From contig CM018046.1 in assembly GCA_008638375.1 (NCBI GenBank), positions 1,516,501-1,580,500 of the forward strand: 64,000 nucleotides of DNA, in the 5' to 3' direction. The notes beneath the pieces are model-generated. The model did no database searches, had not been told where the DNA came from, and saw only the letters and a program-made list of their open reading frames with translations. Every line of letters begins with the position of its first letter. Position 1 is the first letter of the stretch. The translations under genes and the position numbers were made by a program. Shown here piece after piece: positions 9,951 through 22,400 of this stretch. This stretch comes from Nyssa sinensis. Lineage: Eukaryota > Streptophyta > Magnoliopsida > Cornales > Nyssaceae.

Positions 9951-10509
9951 GAAATAAATCCAACATATAAAATAGATTATACGTATATGAAAAGAACAAT
10001 TTGATTTGATTAATCGAACATATAAAATAAATAATGTGGACATAAATTAATCGAAGACAACTATGTATACGTGCATCCATTTTTAAGATAAATGTGACGA
10101 ATGCCAATGTAAGAGAGGTAGTGAATAAATAGATTATACGTGTATATATGCATCTATTTAGGAGAAGATATACACTGAATGTCATAATTATAATGTTCAA
10201 ATACTTAAAAGGTTAATCAAACCGTGTGGGAAAATGTATGAAAAATTTGCAACGGAAGTTAAAAAGATAATCAAAAGGAACAATCAAATTTAGCTTTATT
10301 ATAATAAAACGGAGAGAATGTTGCAACTAATAGGTAACCGCTTTAAAAAAAATTAAGAGAAATGAACCCAAATAAGATGGGATAAGAATATAAAAAATGA
10401 TCCAACTAAGATGGGATGAGAAAAAAAAAAAAGGAATGTGAGGGTTGCAAAAGAAAAAAAAAAAGAGTAAGGAACCCAATGCATGTCTGTGTTCGTGTAT
10501 TTGTGTCTG

Positions 10510-10574
<65 letters not shown>

Positions 10575-10689
10575 TAAGACAGAACAGTAGCATAGATAAA
10601 AGAGAGAAATTTTGAACAAATGGGTCATTAGAAACTCACTTGCAAGTCAATCAAAAAAACATCAGATAGTAGGTAGTTTCTAAAAAACC
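9951..10689. other. AT-rich intergenic DNA with a TA/GA microsatellite
   Basis: No gene is seen. A (TA)n run at about 10510-10528 passes directly into (GA)n to 10571. Nearby ORFs with SLSLSL translations are products of this microsatellite. Confidence 0.75.
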
Positions 10690-10905
10690 CAGTGAGTACT
10701 GGAATAATCACAACAATGTGTGGAAAGAGGAGAAGTGGAGATTAATGGTGTGTTGTAATTGAAAACCACCTTTGTTTTTGTTTTTCTAAAAAAAAAATCA
10801 GTGAGTACTCGAATAATCACAGCAATGTGCGGAGAGAGAGTAGAAGCAGGGATAGATGGTGTGTTTTGATTGAGAAACACCTTTGTTTTTGGTTGTGTTT
10901 TGATA
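10690..10905. repeat. Two tandem copies of a 109-bp unit
   Basis: Each copy starts CAGTGAGTACT (10690 and 10799), runs through AATAATCACA and GGTGTGTT, and ends in ACCTTTGTTTTTG. The copies differ at scattered sites. No coding potential is apparent. Confidence 0.8.
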
Positions 10906-11370
10906 GCGACAAACCTCTTGGAGTTAAGAGTCCAGTATGGACGTGAAGATAAAAAGGGTCATGCGTGACAATAATGTTTTGATTGCAAAACGCAGCAGCT
11001 TTGTTTTAAGAAAAGTGAGATACAAGTTTGAGGCGCAAAAAATGGAAGAAAATAAATGAGCAGAAAAAATAACTGTCATTAAAAAATATATATATACTTA
11101 CAACGCCTGAGATAAGTTTTGGAAAAATATTTGAAAATTTGTTGTATTCTCCAATTAGCAATCCTGTAGAGAATCAAAATGAAGTTGGTAACATAATAAA
11201 AAGGTAAGATAAAAGGCACAAATAATATGATAACAGACATGATTTGTTTTATTCAATGCAAATTAACTTAAAGCCACAAGAATACCGGTGCGTAACTACA
11301 TGGTTTGAAAAAATAAACAGCACAAACTTATACAAATAATAAAAAAAAGTTATTGTGTCCATCACTCTCC
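10906..11370. other. Non-coding flank downstream of the Myb/SANT-like pseudogene
   Basis: AT-rich sequence without a supported ORF. It lies 3' of the minus-strand pseudogene and may include its former 3' UTR. Confidence 0.5.
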
Positions 11371-13168
11371 CTACAAACTTTGCACCCATTTCAACTTCAT
11401 GGATGCTCGCATTTCTATGAACATGATCCGCCAGTCGCCATCGGAGAAAGATTTTGTTGCCTTCATATATTGATCATACTCCAAACTATTCAATGCATCC
11501 ATACAAGCTTGAATTGAGTACCGGTCTTTTAAGTTGAAGGAAGCTTCAACAGCAGTGGTATTGCCTTCTATTTGCTTCTTGCAGGCATTAGTAAAATCTG
11601 TAAATGCTTCCAATGCGATGTCCATACTGAACATCTTACTACATTTAGTAGTTCTACCACTTGATTGCCCACTAGAAGCACGTTTACCACTGCTGGAAAC
11701 ACGTTTTCCATCCAACGGAGAGTCATATTGCATACCGGTACTTGAAATGTCGTGAGCCGCAACCCCCATAAAATCCTCCTCTAAATCCCTCTCCTCATCT
11801 GAATTTGGTGGCAACTGGGATGATGACCTGGCTAGAGACCCACTTGTGTTGGTATTGTTGAAAATTATACACAGTAAATTATAATATTCACACCTTTTGC
11901 GTCGAAATTGATGTGCTTTAGGATAAGTCTACAGATGTGAAATGGCAACATGTTAACCAACATATCTACAAACTTTTGACCCAGAAAAAATTGCTTTTAC
12001 AAGTATGAAAATTAGGTTGCAGTAGATACCTGAAGATGTTTCTGCCATACGTCTTCAGTCGCAGTGATGGTGTTTGTTTCAGGATCCCAACCGAATTCAG
12101 AAACGTTTGGCCCCAACAGTATTTTGAACTTCCGATATTTCATTTTAAGACGACTGTACTTTGTTTTCAATTTTTGAACCGTATACCGCTAGCCAAACAA
12201 ATTAAAAAGGTGTTCATCTAGCTTCTGCCACACACGGTTTTGAAAAGTATTGGTCTGTAAAGGGTTCTTCTGAACCTCATCCACCATCATTTTGATAAAT
12301 GATTCCTCCACCCTTGGAGGCCAGTTCACAGAATCTTCAAATTCATTGATTTGTTTTGACCAATGTTTTCAGACCCGGCCCGTTCATCGAACCGAAAAAA
12401 TGTCCGGGTTACGGGTTATTGGTTCAACCGTCGGGTCAACTGGAATCAAACCGTGATGTCATAATTATGTAATTAATAAATTTAATAATACATATTATTG
12501 ATATTTTAAATTTAAAAAATTATACAAAAATTACTAAAAATTATATAAAAAGAATTTACAAAATATGAATTTTCTTAATATGTAAAACTTCAAGAAAAAA
12601 ATGAAAAAAGTATGGTAGACATACCTTATTACAATGTTGAAAGTTGAAACTTCATTGCCATTCTTCCATAATCGCAAGGACCATAACAAAAATCATTTTA
12701 ACATCCAATTCAAGCATAATCCAATCATTTAGTCTTTAACTACACGAAAAAAAAAAAGATACAAACACTAATAATCATGCATAAAATAAAATAAAATACC
12801 ACATGATACAAATATATAATATTGGAGTTTCAAACTTCAAGGGTTTAAAATTTTAAATACAATTCAAAATAAATTCCGCCAAAGACCAACTCAACTCAGC
12901 CAAAATTCAGCCAAAAAATTGCATGAAATTTGAGATTTTGAATATACCAAAAAAAAAAAAAAATTACAGCCAAGAACCGGTTGACCCAGTACCGGGTCAA
13001 TCGGTTCACCAGTCGAATCGTCCAGTTTTACTGGTTTTCTATTTTTAGAATGGTTTTGAACTTAAAATGGGTTTATGGGTTAAGCCGGACCGTTTTGTGG
13101 ACTGGTCGACGATTCAACTGGTTGAACCGGTCGGTCCGGTCCGGGTTTGAAAACATTGGTTTAGACAT
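11371..13168 (-). pseudogene. Myb/SANT-like DNA-binding protein pseudogene, split by a MITE
   Basis: Read from 13168 the start is ATG TCT AAA, then the MITE, then the same frame continues from 12352 as KQINEFEDSVNW. A Myb/SANT-like domain follows (EESFIKMMVDEVQKN ... NRVWQKLDEH ... SEFGWDPETNTITA ... VWQKH). A GT-AG intron of about 90 bases (about 11936-12030) leads to an exon ending at 11371 with the usual C-terminal helices (SIQACMDALNSL, FSDGDWRIMFIEM). The family is related to L10-interacting MYB-domain proteins and to transposon-encoded Myb-like proteins. Two lesions are seen: the MITE after codon 3, and an in-frame TAG in FNLFG*RYTVQKLK. The downstream exon is an open frame of 147 codons. 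Confidence 0.82.
12361..13158. mobile_element. hAT-type MITE (798 bp)
   Basis: Both ends begin CAATGTTTTCA and continue into ACCCGG, giving a terminal inverted repeat of about 20 bases with two mismatches. Flanking 8-bp target duplications are GTTTTGAC (12353-12360) and GTTTAGAC (13159-13166), seven of eight matching. An 8-bp duplication fits the hAT superfamily. The subterminal regions are rich in GGTTCAACCGG-like motifs and the centre is AT-rich. No transposase ORF is present, so it is non-autonomous. Confidence 0.88.
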
Positions 13169-14329
13169 CTAAAGCAATTGTGGTAATTGGTGAAGATAAT
13201 TTTACTATACAAAACAGTAATTATACATTATAGTTCTGGAAAACTCAGTCAATTACTGTAATCCCCAAATTAATAAAATAAAATAAAATAAAATAAAATA
13301 AAAAGTGATACAAGATCAACAATAAAGAAACAAGCCAAGTAAAAACCAGCAACTGAGGGGAGTGGAAGGAACTGCAAAATAGAGAATGAGGAAGAACCTC
13401 TCAAATAAAAGAGCATTCCAAGTTTCTAGTGTAAAATAAACTGAAGACTAGCATTAAAAGCATGAGAGATTGTTTAGGTCCCCTCTAGAAATAACTAAAC
13501 AAAAAACAATAATAAAAAAATGTAAATAAATCTATTATCATGTTAAAAAAACAACAATATTTTTTTTGCTGATGGAATTAAACAAGCTTGTCATGTTATT
13601 AAACAACTGCTTTTTTTGCATCAAACAAAAGGTATCCACAATGTGCAATTTTACATTTACCTTACTCTGTAATTGATCTGTCTTTTCAGAAATAATTGAT
13701 GAAGAGGATGAAAAACAGGACGACAAAAGAAAAAGGTAAATGCCCTTTTTTCTTCAATTTTTATTTTTGTAATAGAAGTGACATTGAAGTACTGACTGTT
13801 ATAAACACTGAAACATTTCTTGCTTGAATTTGAGAAACAAGTAAAAAGAACTTGAAACCTTCAGCTACAACACTACATGCCCATTTGATAAAACTAGATG
13901 GGTCTTTGTCGAGGCACTCATTTAATTATAAAAATTTTATTTATTTATTTTATTAAATCAATTATAATTTACACATTTAAGCAAGAAATGTGCTATAATT
14001 CTTTCATGCCAAATCCTAACAGAGTTTACAAGTAGGATGACCAGTGTTCAGTTTGAGCCCCTTAAGGTTGGGTCAAACCCGATTGGCACTCTACTTCAGT
14101 AGTTTCATGTGCTCATAATGTGTAGAATGCATGATGCTAAAAGTACATGACCCATCTAGTTCTGCCTAATATTATCTATAAGAGAACACATGACCGGCGG
14201 CAACTTAAAGTAATAAAGTTGATGATTTCCATCTTTATCGGTAATTTTAACAAGCACCTTGATTGCAGGTACAAAGCTCTCTGTTTCTTTGTTCCCTCCT
14301 CTCTCTAAAACTCAAAACAAGCGAGAAAG
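13169..14329. other. AT-rich intergenic DNA
   Basis: The first few dozen bases are the former upstream region of the Myb/SANT-like gene. A short (TAAAA)n run lies near 13270-13300. No supported ORF or known repeat was recognised. Confidence 0.5.
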
Positions 14330-14464
14330 ATGCTGGCAGCCAAAACTCTACCCATCTATAGCCGTTCTTTCCCTAAAAAAACCCTTAAAAATTCTAATCC
14401 TAACCTCAACAGCAGCTTCCAATTTTCTCTCTCCACCAATAAACCCAAATTTAAAACAAAATAA
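14330..14464 (+). other. Orphan 44-codon ORF resembling an organelle transit peptide
   Basis: The ATG is preceded by CT-rich, UTR-like sequence. The product begins MLAAKTLPIYSRSFPKK and is rich in Ser, Asn, Lys and Leu with no acidic residue, as expected of a plastid or mitochondrial presequence. It stops at 14462-14464 without a mature domain and no continuation was found nearby. It may be the first exon of a lost gene, or chance. Confidence 0.3.
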
Positions 14465-14618
14465 TGTAGTGATGATCTACAAAAAATATTCTCACATTTG
14501 TGTAGTAGAAAAAAAAATTCTCACAAAATTTATGTACAAGAAGCAAAAAAAAAAGAAAAAAGAATGTTATGGTGGTACTGGGACAAAGAGATGGATAAAT
14601 ATGTTAGACCAGGAGTGT

Positions 14619-14807
14619 TTATACCTTTTTGAACGGTGATGGTGGTACTGGGACTTGGTTCTCGTCGGTGTAGCTATGGTCGGTATCGGCTAAAGCTTGT
14701 TCTTGCTTTCTCTTTTTCCCTCTTCTTAGCATCTGCTCCGATGAATACATGGGCTCTCCAAATAATTTGATCTTAAATGGAGAAGCAACCCTCTTCAATA
14801 CCTGCAT
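14619..14807 (-). CDS. Possible first exon of an unassigned minus-strand gene
   Basis: The ATG at 14807 follows pyrimidine-rich, UTR-like sequence and opens MQVLKRVASPFK, then a basic run RRGKKRKQEQ that could be a nuclear signal, and a Pro-rich end. The frame closes with TAA inside AAAAAG|GTATAA, which could equally be a splice donor. No downstream exon was recognised. A 16-base string (ATGGTGGTACTGGGAC) occurs here and again about 70 bases away. Confidence 0.3.
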   Translation of the reverse strand: MQVLKRVASPFKIKLFGEPMYSSEQMLRRGKKRKQEQALADTDHSYTDENQVPVPPSPFKKV

Positions 14808-15162
14808 TGTTGCTCAAGATTGATGGATGAGATGGGGGCTGCGTAAACAGGTCTGTGCAAGTGAGAGATGGAACACAAGAGGCGGCGACTGAGAGAAGGC
14901 ACAAAGAGAATCCAATCAGGACCTGTGTATATTAGGGCTACAAAAATGAGGGAGAAAGAGAAAGAGAGGCAGAGAGTAGAGAGTGAGAGAAACTTATCTG
15001 TGTGTTAGAGAGAGATTTGAAGTGATGTATCAAGATATGTTTTGGAAAACTGTTCTGGATTGTATTCCCGATCCAAAATTTGGAGTTGGTATCTAAACAC
15101 TTTTTCATTTTTGAGAATGAGGGAAACACGTTTTCAGTTGGTATCCAAACAGCACCGAACTT

Positions 15163-18100
15163 CTTCAACATGGGAGAAACATAAGAGAAAAACGAATAAA
15201 ACTTATCCTATAAACTTGTTCAAAAATTATATAACTACAAAGAACCAAAACCTGCCTTTTACTATTGTGCAAAAATCCCATTGGGAACATTGATAACTTC
15301 ATTCCAGTTCAAAAAATAAAAAAATGGAATGGATGGAATTGAGAATGGGCAAATGCAATTTAGACAAATAATTTTGTGTGAAATTAGAAGAGATCAAGGT
15401 TTGACTTGGTCCAATGGATCAGGATCCAGCTTTGGGATTATAGATGACAACTCTATATGAGAAACACGAACGGCACCTATCAGCCGCTCTGGCAACTCTT
15501 CTGTAGCATTTCCCTGTGAATAAACAAAGCAATGCAAACCATTCCATTAGCTCAAGATATAAGACCAAAACTTTCTATCCCACTGTACATAAATCCTGTC
15601 AAATAAGAAAAGAGTACTGCAACACATGCTATAGTTTATAAACCCCTTCCACAATGACAAATCCGCATGTGTTTCTATCTTCCTTCGGAGCTCATCTATC
15701 AATAATTTGAACAAACCTGAATAGATTTACTTCTTTGATGGCATTTTTTTCCCAATGGGAGATATTTAAGTATATTGGCAATCCATACATATTTGTTCAT
15801 GTAATAACTTCCCCAAGGATTCTCTCACAAACTAGAGAAAGAGAGAACCACCACTTGAGTGTCAATTAGACAAATCAACAGCTAAAAACTCACACAATTC
15901 ATTAATGAACCAATTCTTGACAGTCTCTCCTGAAATATGATACTATCTTTTGACAGTATTTATAATAATATGAGATGGGTATGAGAGTGCATTAAATGCT
16001 CTTCTGTATGCAGACTTTTAGTTGCAACTACTTGAAAAAAGTAGATTATTAAAATAAAATAAAAAACTATAATTGCTCTTCTGTAACCAACATTTTGTAG
16101 TTCTACTACGGCATAGATTTGGGATTTTCCCATTTCAAATGGTTGCAGAATATTCTAAGTTTTACGAGACTTGAGAAACAAGAGGTTGATAAAAGAAGAT
16201 CTAAGGTTACAAAATGGTATTAGATTAACAGCCTTTTTGGACAATCAGTAAGTCACTTTAAGGTTAAGTCCCCGGAAACCCCATCCCCTTCTCAGATGTG
16301 TGAAACATAACAACCGATGACTTGTTACACACAACTCCTGGTAAAGAGGAAGTTGGAACTTGGAAGTTATATCATTAACTAAAACATAAATACCTGTACA
16401 AGGAAAGCCATGTCAACTACCAGTGTTGTAATTACGCCAATTACAAGCCCCAAAACTCCATTAGCCACAGTAGAAGAACCAATATCAACATCAATCTATA
16501 GAGAAATGAGCAAAACATTAAGCTAATATTTAATGTTATTCATCAAGCATGATAATGGTTAATTTCACTTATAAAAAGGGAGAAGGATATTTACTTCCAA
16601 ATACTTGGGACCACGGATGTAGTTGCAATCAACTACTTTTCCCAGCAAACAAGGCGTACTTCCAACACTCTGGCGCACAATCCATGAACCCTGCATGATT
16701 GACAACTGAAAGTAGTCAAGAACAAATGCAACTATATATATATATATATATATATGAGGTAATGAAGTGGTAAAAAAATTCAAAAACAGAACAAGAAGGA
16801 ACACCCCAGAAAGGATGTACATGGGTGTGCTCCCATTTTGCGTGTTCTCTGAATAAATTATTACTTTTTATTACTTAATACAGTCCCAATATACAGACTC
16901 AAGCATTCTTCAAGAAAAATAAATAAATAAAGAATGCCACAAATACCTTGGGAACTGATGGGATAAGCTTGAGCCTTCTATTACGGAATTCATCATCACC
17001 ATCGACAAACCGTTGCAATAGAGATCCAGGTACTAAATCCTTCATCACGAAATAGAAAACCATACTGTAGTGTGTCGAAGCAGGTACCTATAAGAACCCA
17101 TCATTAATTCTTTTCCAGCCTCAGCATGCATCAAGTTTAAAATTAGGATCAGCTACAGAAACAACTTACTTGAAGATTTACAACCACTGAGAAAAATTCT
17201 TTGTCAGAGGCAACCTAAAAAGAAATTCATAAACATGCTCATAAATATAATGAAGTTAATTCAGAAAACAAAGCAGGTTGATTGAAAGTCAGAATACTAT
17301 AGTTTAAGAAGCAGTTACTAATTCAACTAAAGACCAGCCTATTCAACTTACTCAAGTTACGAGTAATCCCAATGAGCAAGCAGGGCTTCCTCAAACGTGC
17401 TACAACCAGGTTTACATATTATTTTTATTAATTAATCTATTTCATATTTCTCCTCTTTTTTTTTTGGCAGGGTGGGTGAGGGATGGGGTATGTAGAGTTT
17501 CTAAGTAGCAGCAAGCCCAAACTAGACAACAACCTGATACAATCAGCCAAAAGAAAAGACTAGTTCCAAAACTTAAAACAGGCTCCAATCAATTTAAACC
17601 ATAGCAGCAATGGGGCTTCAACTCATATAAAATTCTTTTTCTAAAATCTAACCTCGAAGACAACTCTGCTCCCTCTTACAATAAAAAACAATTATAGAGA
17701 AGCTAATATGGGAATATCACACTTAAACCCCATCAGACAGGATATTTCTCAAACACCTGGACAAGGATGGCTTTTGATACCAAAAGGACAGCAGACCAAA
17801 GGCACAAAATAGACTCCATGATCAAATGACACTTGGCTGGAATAGGAATTGGAATGGCAATACCCCCAGAGGAATGTTGGCATGGAATTGAACAGCAGCA
17901 TCAGCACGAGTTGAGAAAGGAGTCATGACTCATGAATAGGTTTTTTTTGGGTTGGGGGGGATGGGTCCAGGTGTTTTTTTTCACCTGAACACCCCCATTC
18001 TTCAGCATTCTTTTTTTTTTTTTTTTTGGGATAAGTCCCATTCTCCAGCTTTATTTTGTTAAACTAAAGCAGGAACCCAAAATGAAAGATATGTCCCGGA

Positions 18101-18401
18101 CACAAACACACTATTAAGATAATTCACAAAGCTGGTTTCTTTCGATTCTCTTGGTATCTTTCAATTTTGCATAAAAAAAAAAAGAGAAGCAAAATAAATA
18201 AATAAATAAATAACTCTACAACACCAAGAGAAGGGAGAAGCAAACTATCGAATCCAAATTTTTCTTTCAACCGAGGTAAGTTCATCATTTTTACCTTTTA
18301 TAATATATTATTTATCTCATTTGAATTTAAAAAAAAAAAAAAAATTGAAGAGGCCTAATGTCCGAACATAAATAGTTTTTATAATTTATGTATTACATAA
18401 A
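15163..18401. repeat. Segmental duplication, copy A (EDR2-like 3' end)
   Basis: About 3.2 kb matches 41207-44409 nearly base for base in the same orientation, introns included, with small indels and differing homopolymer and microsatellite lengths. The match begins at AACATGGGAGAAACATAAG and ends near ATAATTTATGTATTAC. It covers the last five exons of the EDR2-like gene, the 3' flank and about 1.1 kb of the intron upstream. Confidence 0.95.
15394..17214 (-). pseudogene. EDR2-like 3'-end fragment, 5' truncated
   Basis: Five exons are recognisable at 17170-17214, 16947-17087, 16595-16690, 16394-16495 and 15394-15513. They encode the C-terminal DUF1336 part of an EDR2-like protein: [41 protein letters not shown], the [13 protein letters not shown] hydrophobic exon and [14 protein letters not shown]. 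No stop or frameshift is seen, but there is no upstream part. By eye there are eight base changes against the intact gene, five of them amino-acid changing (including Ser to Arg in FRNSR), and a 3-base deletion in the last exon. This fits a fragment drifting without constraint. Confidence 0.88.
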
Positions 18402-18459
18402 AAAATTGAAGAGGCCTAATGGCCTAATGTTCATCTACTATTCATTCATTATTTGTTCA

Positions 18460-19290
18460 CTAATTATTTTTATAATACTCTAAACTAATTATTATATGTT
18501 CTTATTAATTTCTTAATGTATTTTTATTTTTTTAATGTACTTTATTAGTTTTTAATGTACCCTTTTTTTATTTTCTAAACTATTTTAATTTGTAATTTCT
18601 TAAATATATTATGGAGTTTTTAACAAAAAAAAAAAAGTGATAAATAATTGAAGTTTAGATAAATATATATAAAATAATTATATTTTGGATATAAATAATA
18701 TTATGAAAAGTGAGATTTGAAGAATGAATAGTAATTTGAAGATTGGTATCGTTGGAGTAAAAATATAAAAAGATGTTAAAATAAAGATGAATTTGACAAG
18801 TGTGGGTTAGAAATGCTCTAAAACCATCTTCAACCCATCAAAAAAGGTCTCCAACCCATCTTCAAATTGGCATCAAATTTGAAGGAATAAATAGGATTTT
18901 TAATTTTGATATTCAAATTTGAATATTCACTATTCATTTTTCAAATCACTATTCATAAAATATTCATTAATTAATTATTTTTATAATATTTTAAATTAAT
19001 AATTAAATATTTTATATTATTTAAATAATATTTAAAATTTAAAAGTAAATTATCATAAGATTTTTTAATTATTATTAATTATTAATTTTGAAAATAATTT
19101 TTTACAACTGTCGACTATTTTAATTTGTAATTTCTTGGATATATCATAAAGTTTTTAACAAAAGAAAAGTGATAAATAATTAAATTTTGAATAAATATAT
19201 ATTAAATAATTATATTTTTGATATAAATATTATTATGAAAAGTGAAATTTGAAGAATAAATATTGATTTGAAAATTGGTATATATATATA
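18460..19290. repeat. Two diverged copies of an AT-rich element (about 300 bp)
   Basis: The blocks at about 18460-18760 and 18970-19290 share the order CACTAATTATTTTTATAAT, TTTTAATTTGTAATTTCTT, a GTTTTTAACAAA motif, AAGTGATAAATAATT and TATTATGAAAAGTGA. Between them are CTTCAACCCATC-like motifs of a type common in plant MITEs. It lies just upstream of the DUF1995 gene. Confidence 0.65.
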
Positions 19291-19432
19291 TATATAAATT
19301 TTTATTTTCTTATTTATACAATGGTTTTGAAGTTAATTATGAAATCAAATTCCTTTTTGTTTCTATACATACCACACCAGAGCCCCACTCTCTCTCTCTC
19401 GCGCTCTCTCCACGAAAAACAGTGGTTTAAAA

Positions 19433-22400
19433 ATGCCGTTATCCAGCACTCCAACCGCTTCTAGGGTTCCAATTGCAATCCCTTCTCTTCCAAATCGAAA
19501 GGTAAGAGAACTCTCAGCACAAATTTCAACTTTGAATGTTAGCCATTTCCTACGTCCCTTTCTGGTTACTGAGACGACGTAGGAAAACAAAAAGAAAGTG
19601 AAATTTTTATTCTTGTTCTCTCTCGACAAAGGGCTGCAATTAACTAAAAGCGTCCACTCAACTGTGTGTAACACAACTAACCGGAAAATTGAAGTTATCA
19701 TCTCATTCCTTGGAATTTAAAGCAATATAAAACATAATTCCCGGCAAGTTGAGTTCTTTTCTTATTTTCTGCTATTTTCTCAGCAGCCAAATAGGTCAAA
19801 TAATATTTGATCAAATTTCTTTAAACTTAGAATTGTTTGAAATTCACACCTCTTTCTTTATCTTTATTCAGTTTTCATTTTATTTTCTAAAATGATTATG
19901 CGTGTTAGCTTTTGACTACTAATTCATTGACACTGTAGGGCCTTAAATGTAGAACCATTCAAATAAAAAATAATGTGAATTTCTGTGGAGGAATAATTGC
20001 CGCATACAAGAGGTCAAGAAATCTTGAATTTGTGACAAATTCGGTTGCTGGGGACAGTGGTGCGTCGGTAGGGTTTGATGTGCCATTTCCTAGTGATTAT
20101 TCTGAACTTCTAGAACAAGTAAACTTTTACTTCATTTATGGTATGCAATTTGTAAATTTTTCTTTTTTTTTGTCTATAAAAAAGATGTCACTTTTTAAAG
20201 TTTTTTCCGATTACCAGAAGTAATTGTAACTGATGTATTTCTAGAGGTTCTAACTGATGTAAGGTTAAATGTGTGAAGTAATTGTAAACTAGGCGTAAGG
20301 TCCAACAAAATCAATTATACTATTAGAGAATTCATGCAAATTACCTTTTAATCGAGAATAGAAAGTGTGGAAAATAAGATTTCTATGCCCCCTCCTTCCC
20401 ATGCACGGGTTATAGTCTTAGTAATTCATTATTGATCTGTTGCCAATTGAAATTATGTAAAGGATGATTGTTTGACACTTTGATGTAATGAATGATGTGC
20501 CGTCATAAACCTGGGTCAGTTTGTTCTGTGAAGTCACATTTTATATCTATAGATTTTTTGATTAGTAAACTATAATCGTACAAGGTGCCCGAGGGAGGTG
20601 AATCCATATGTACAAAGGGAATCCAATACAACAATTAAATGCTAAGGTCTCCCAAAAAATAAACAAAAGAAAATATATACATTGGATAAGCTTCTCTAGT
20701 CCAAAAATGAAGAAGTTTCAAAAAAATTGTCCTTTAACCTATAAAGGGGTAGCTCTTCCCCCTAAAAAATTCTCCTGTTTCTCTCCCTCCACAAGCACCA
20801 AAGAAGGCATAAAGGGGCCATACACCATACCCTCCTCACATCCTTTCTCACCCTCCATCCGCCTAAGCTAGTCATGAGACCTTCAATTGAAAACATGGCA
20901 TGAACCACATACAACCAAAAATAGAAAGGAGGCTCCAAGCATATGCAACTTCTACTAGCCAAAAGAAAGCTCCTCCTTTGCAAATTATACATAGTTAAAA
21001 CCCCTTCTCCCATAACCGTCCATACAAAAAAAACGAAACTTTGTGGTCTAACCAAAATAAGAAGGGGGCTCCAAGCATCCCATGCCACCTTTCAATGAAG
21101 AAAGAAGCAATTAACTGATTCAGCCTCCTTGCATATGCAACTTCTACTAGCCAAAAGAAAGGTCCTCCTTTGCAAATTATACATAGTTAAAACCACTTCC
21201 GACATCACCATCTATAAAAAAAAAAGTGACTTTAGAGGGAACTTTGGAATTCTAAATTATCCTCCACAGAAAGTCTCTACCCTTTCCTCTCACCACTGCT
21301 CCGTAATATGATGGAATCGAGAATATCCTTTGGTTGTTCAAGTTCCACACCATGGAACGATCCCTGTCACTACTAATCTGAAAGTGATTAAGCATCCCCA
21401 TCAACCTCAATGCCGCTTCTAGCAGTCCTGCGTATTTCTTCTAAAGTAGGGAGACCAAATCCAATCCCCTCTAACCCAAGAAGCACACTTCTCCACCAAA
21501 TCATTCGTGTATAATGTGGGAATTGATCCTTCAAAATAACGTCTCCACTCCAAGGATCCTTTTAAAACCTCATTCAAGAACCCTTTCACACTTAAAAATG
21601 AATAAATTTACAAAATTGATCCTTGCCCTTATCATAGATTTCCACAAGCCACATCCATGAGGCTCCACTACTCTAGCAAACTACCCTCTCTCTCTTCATG
21701 CTCATATTTCAACACTATCACCTCCATTGGGTTTCCTCCTCCACCGAAAACTGCCACAACCATTTCCCGAAAAGAGCTAAAATAACTCCCTTAATCCCTT
21801 GACACTTGGACCCCCTTCAACCCTTGGACCCAAACTCAATAAGTGAATCTTCCTCTCCTTTTGTAAACTTTTCCACAAGAAGTCCCTTTGAAGCTTATCC
21901 AACTTTTTCTTTTTCATGGAAGACCGCATTTGAAAAAGAGACGTGAAGTAGGTTGGTAAGCTGGCTAAAGTACTTTTTAGTAAAGTAGTCCTGCTATCTT
22001 TAAAATGTTACTACCTCTTCCATCCCATGAGCCTCTTCTCAAACCTTTTCACCACAACATATCACACTACTTTAGCTCCCGAAGGAGCTCCAAATGGAAA
22101 CTCTAGATAGACCGAAAGAAAGGAGCCAACCTTATAGTCCAAGTTCCATGCCAAGGAATTCACCCCCACCACCTCCCCAGACAGATTCACCCTCAGTCTA
22201 GAAACTGCTTCAAAGCAAAGGAACAAACATCTCAAATAACAAAGTTGTCTCTCCTCAACTCTGCAAAAAACTGTTGTATTATCAACAAAGAGGAGATGAA
22301 AAACCTCTACGCTCCTCCCCTAACCATCTATAATCTTGAATCCTTCTAGCATGCCACCCTCTACAACTTTATCCTAAGCAGCACGGATAAGGACACATGT

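Noticed and set aside
10327..10628. Hydrophobic ORFs with SLSLSLSL tracts
   Set aside because: They are produced by the (GA)n/(TA)n microsatellite and are not conserved proteins.
14259..14639. 126-codon plus-strand ORF
   Set aside because: Lys-rich low-complexity translation with poly-A runs and no domain; the overlapping 44-codon ORF in another frame is more protein-like.
15394..17214. A second complete EDR2-like gene
   Set aside because: Only the last five exons are duplicated; upstream of 17214 there are no PH or START exons before 19433.
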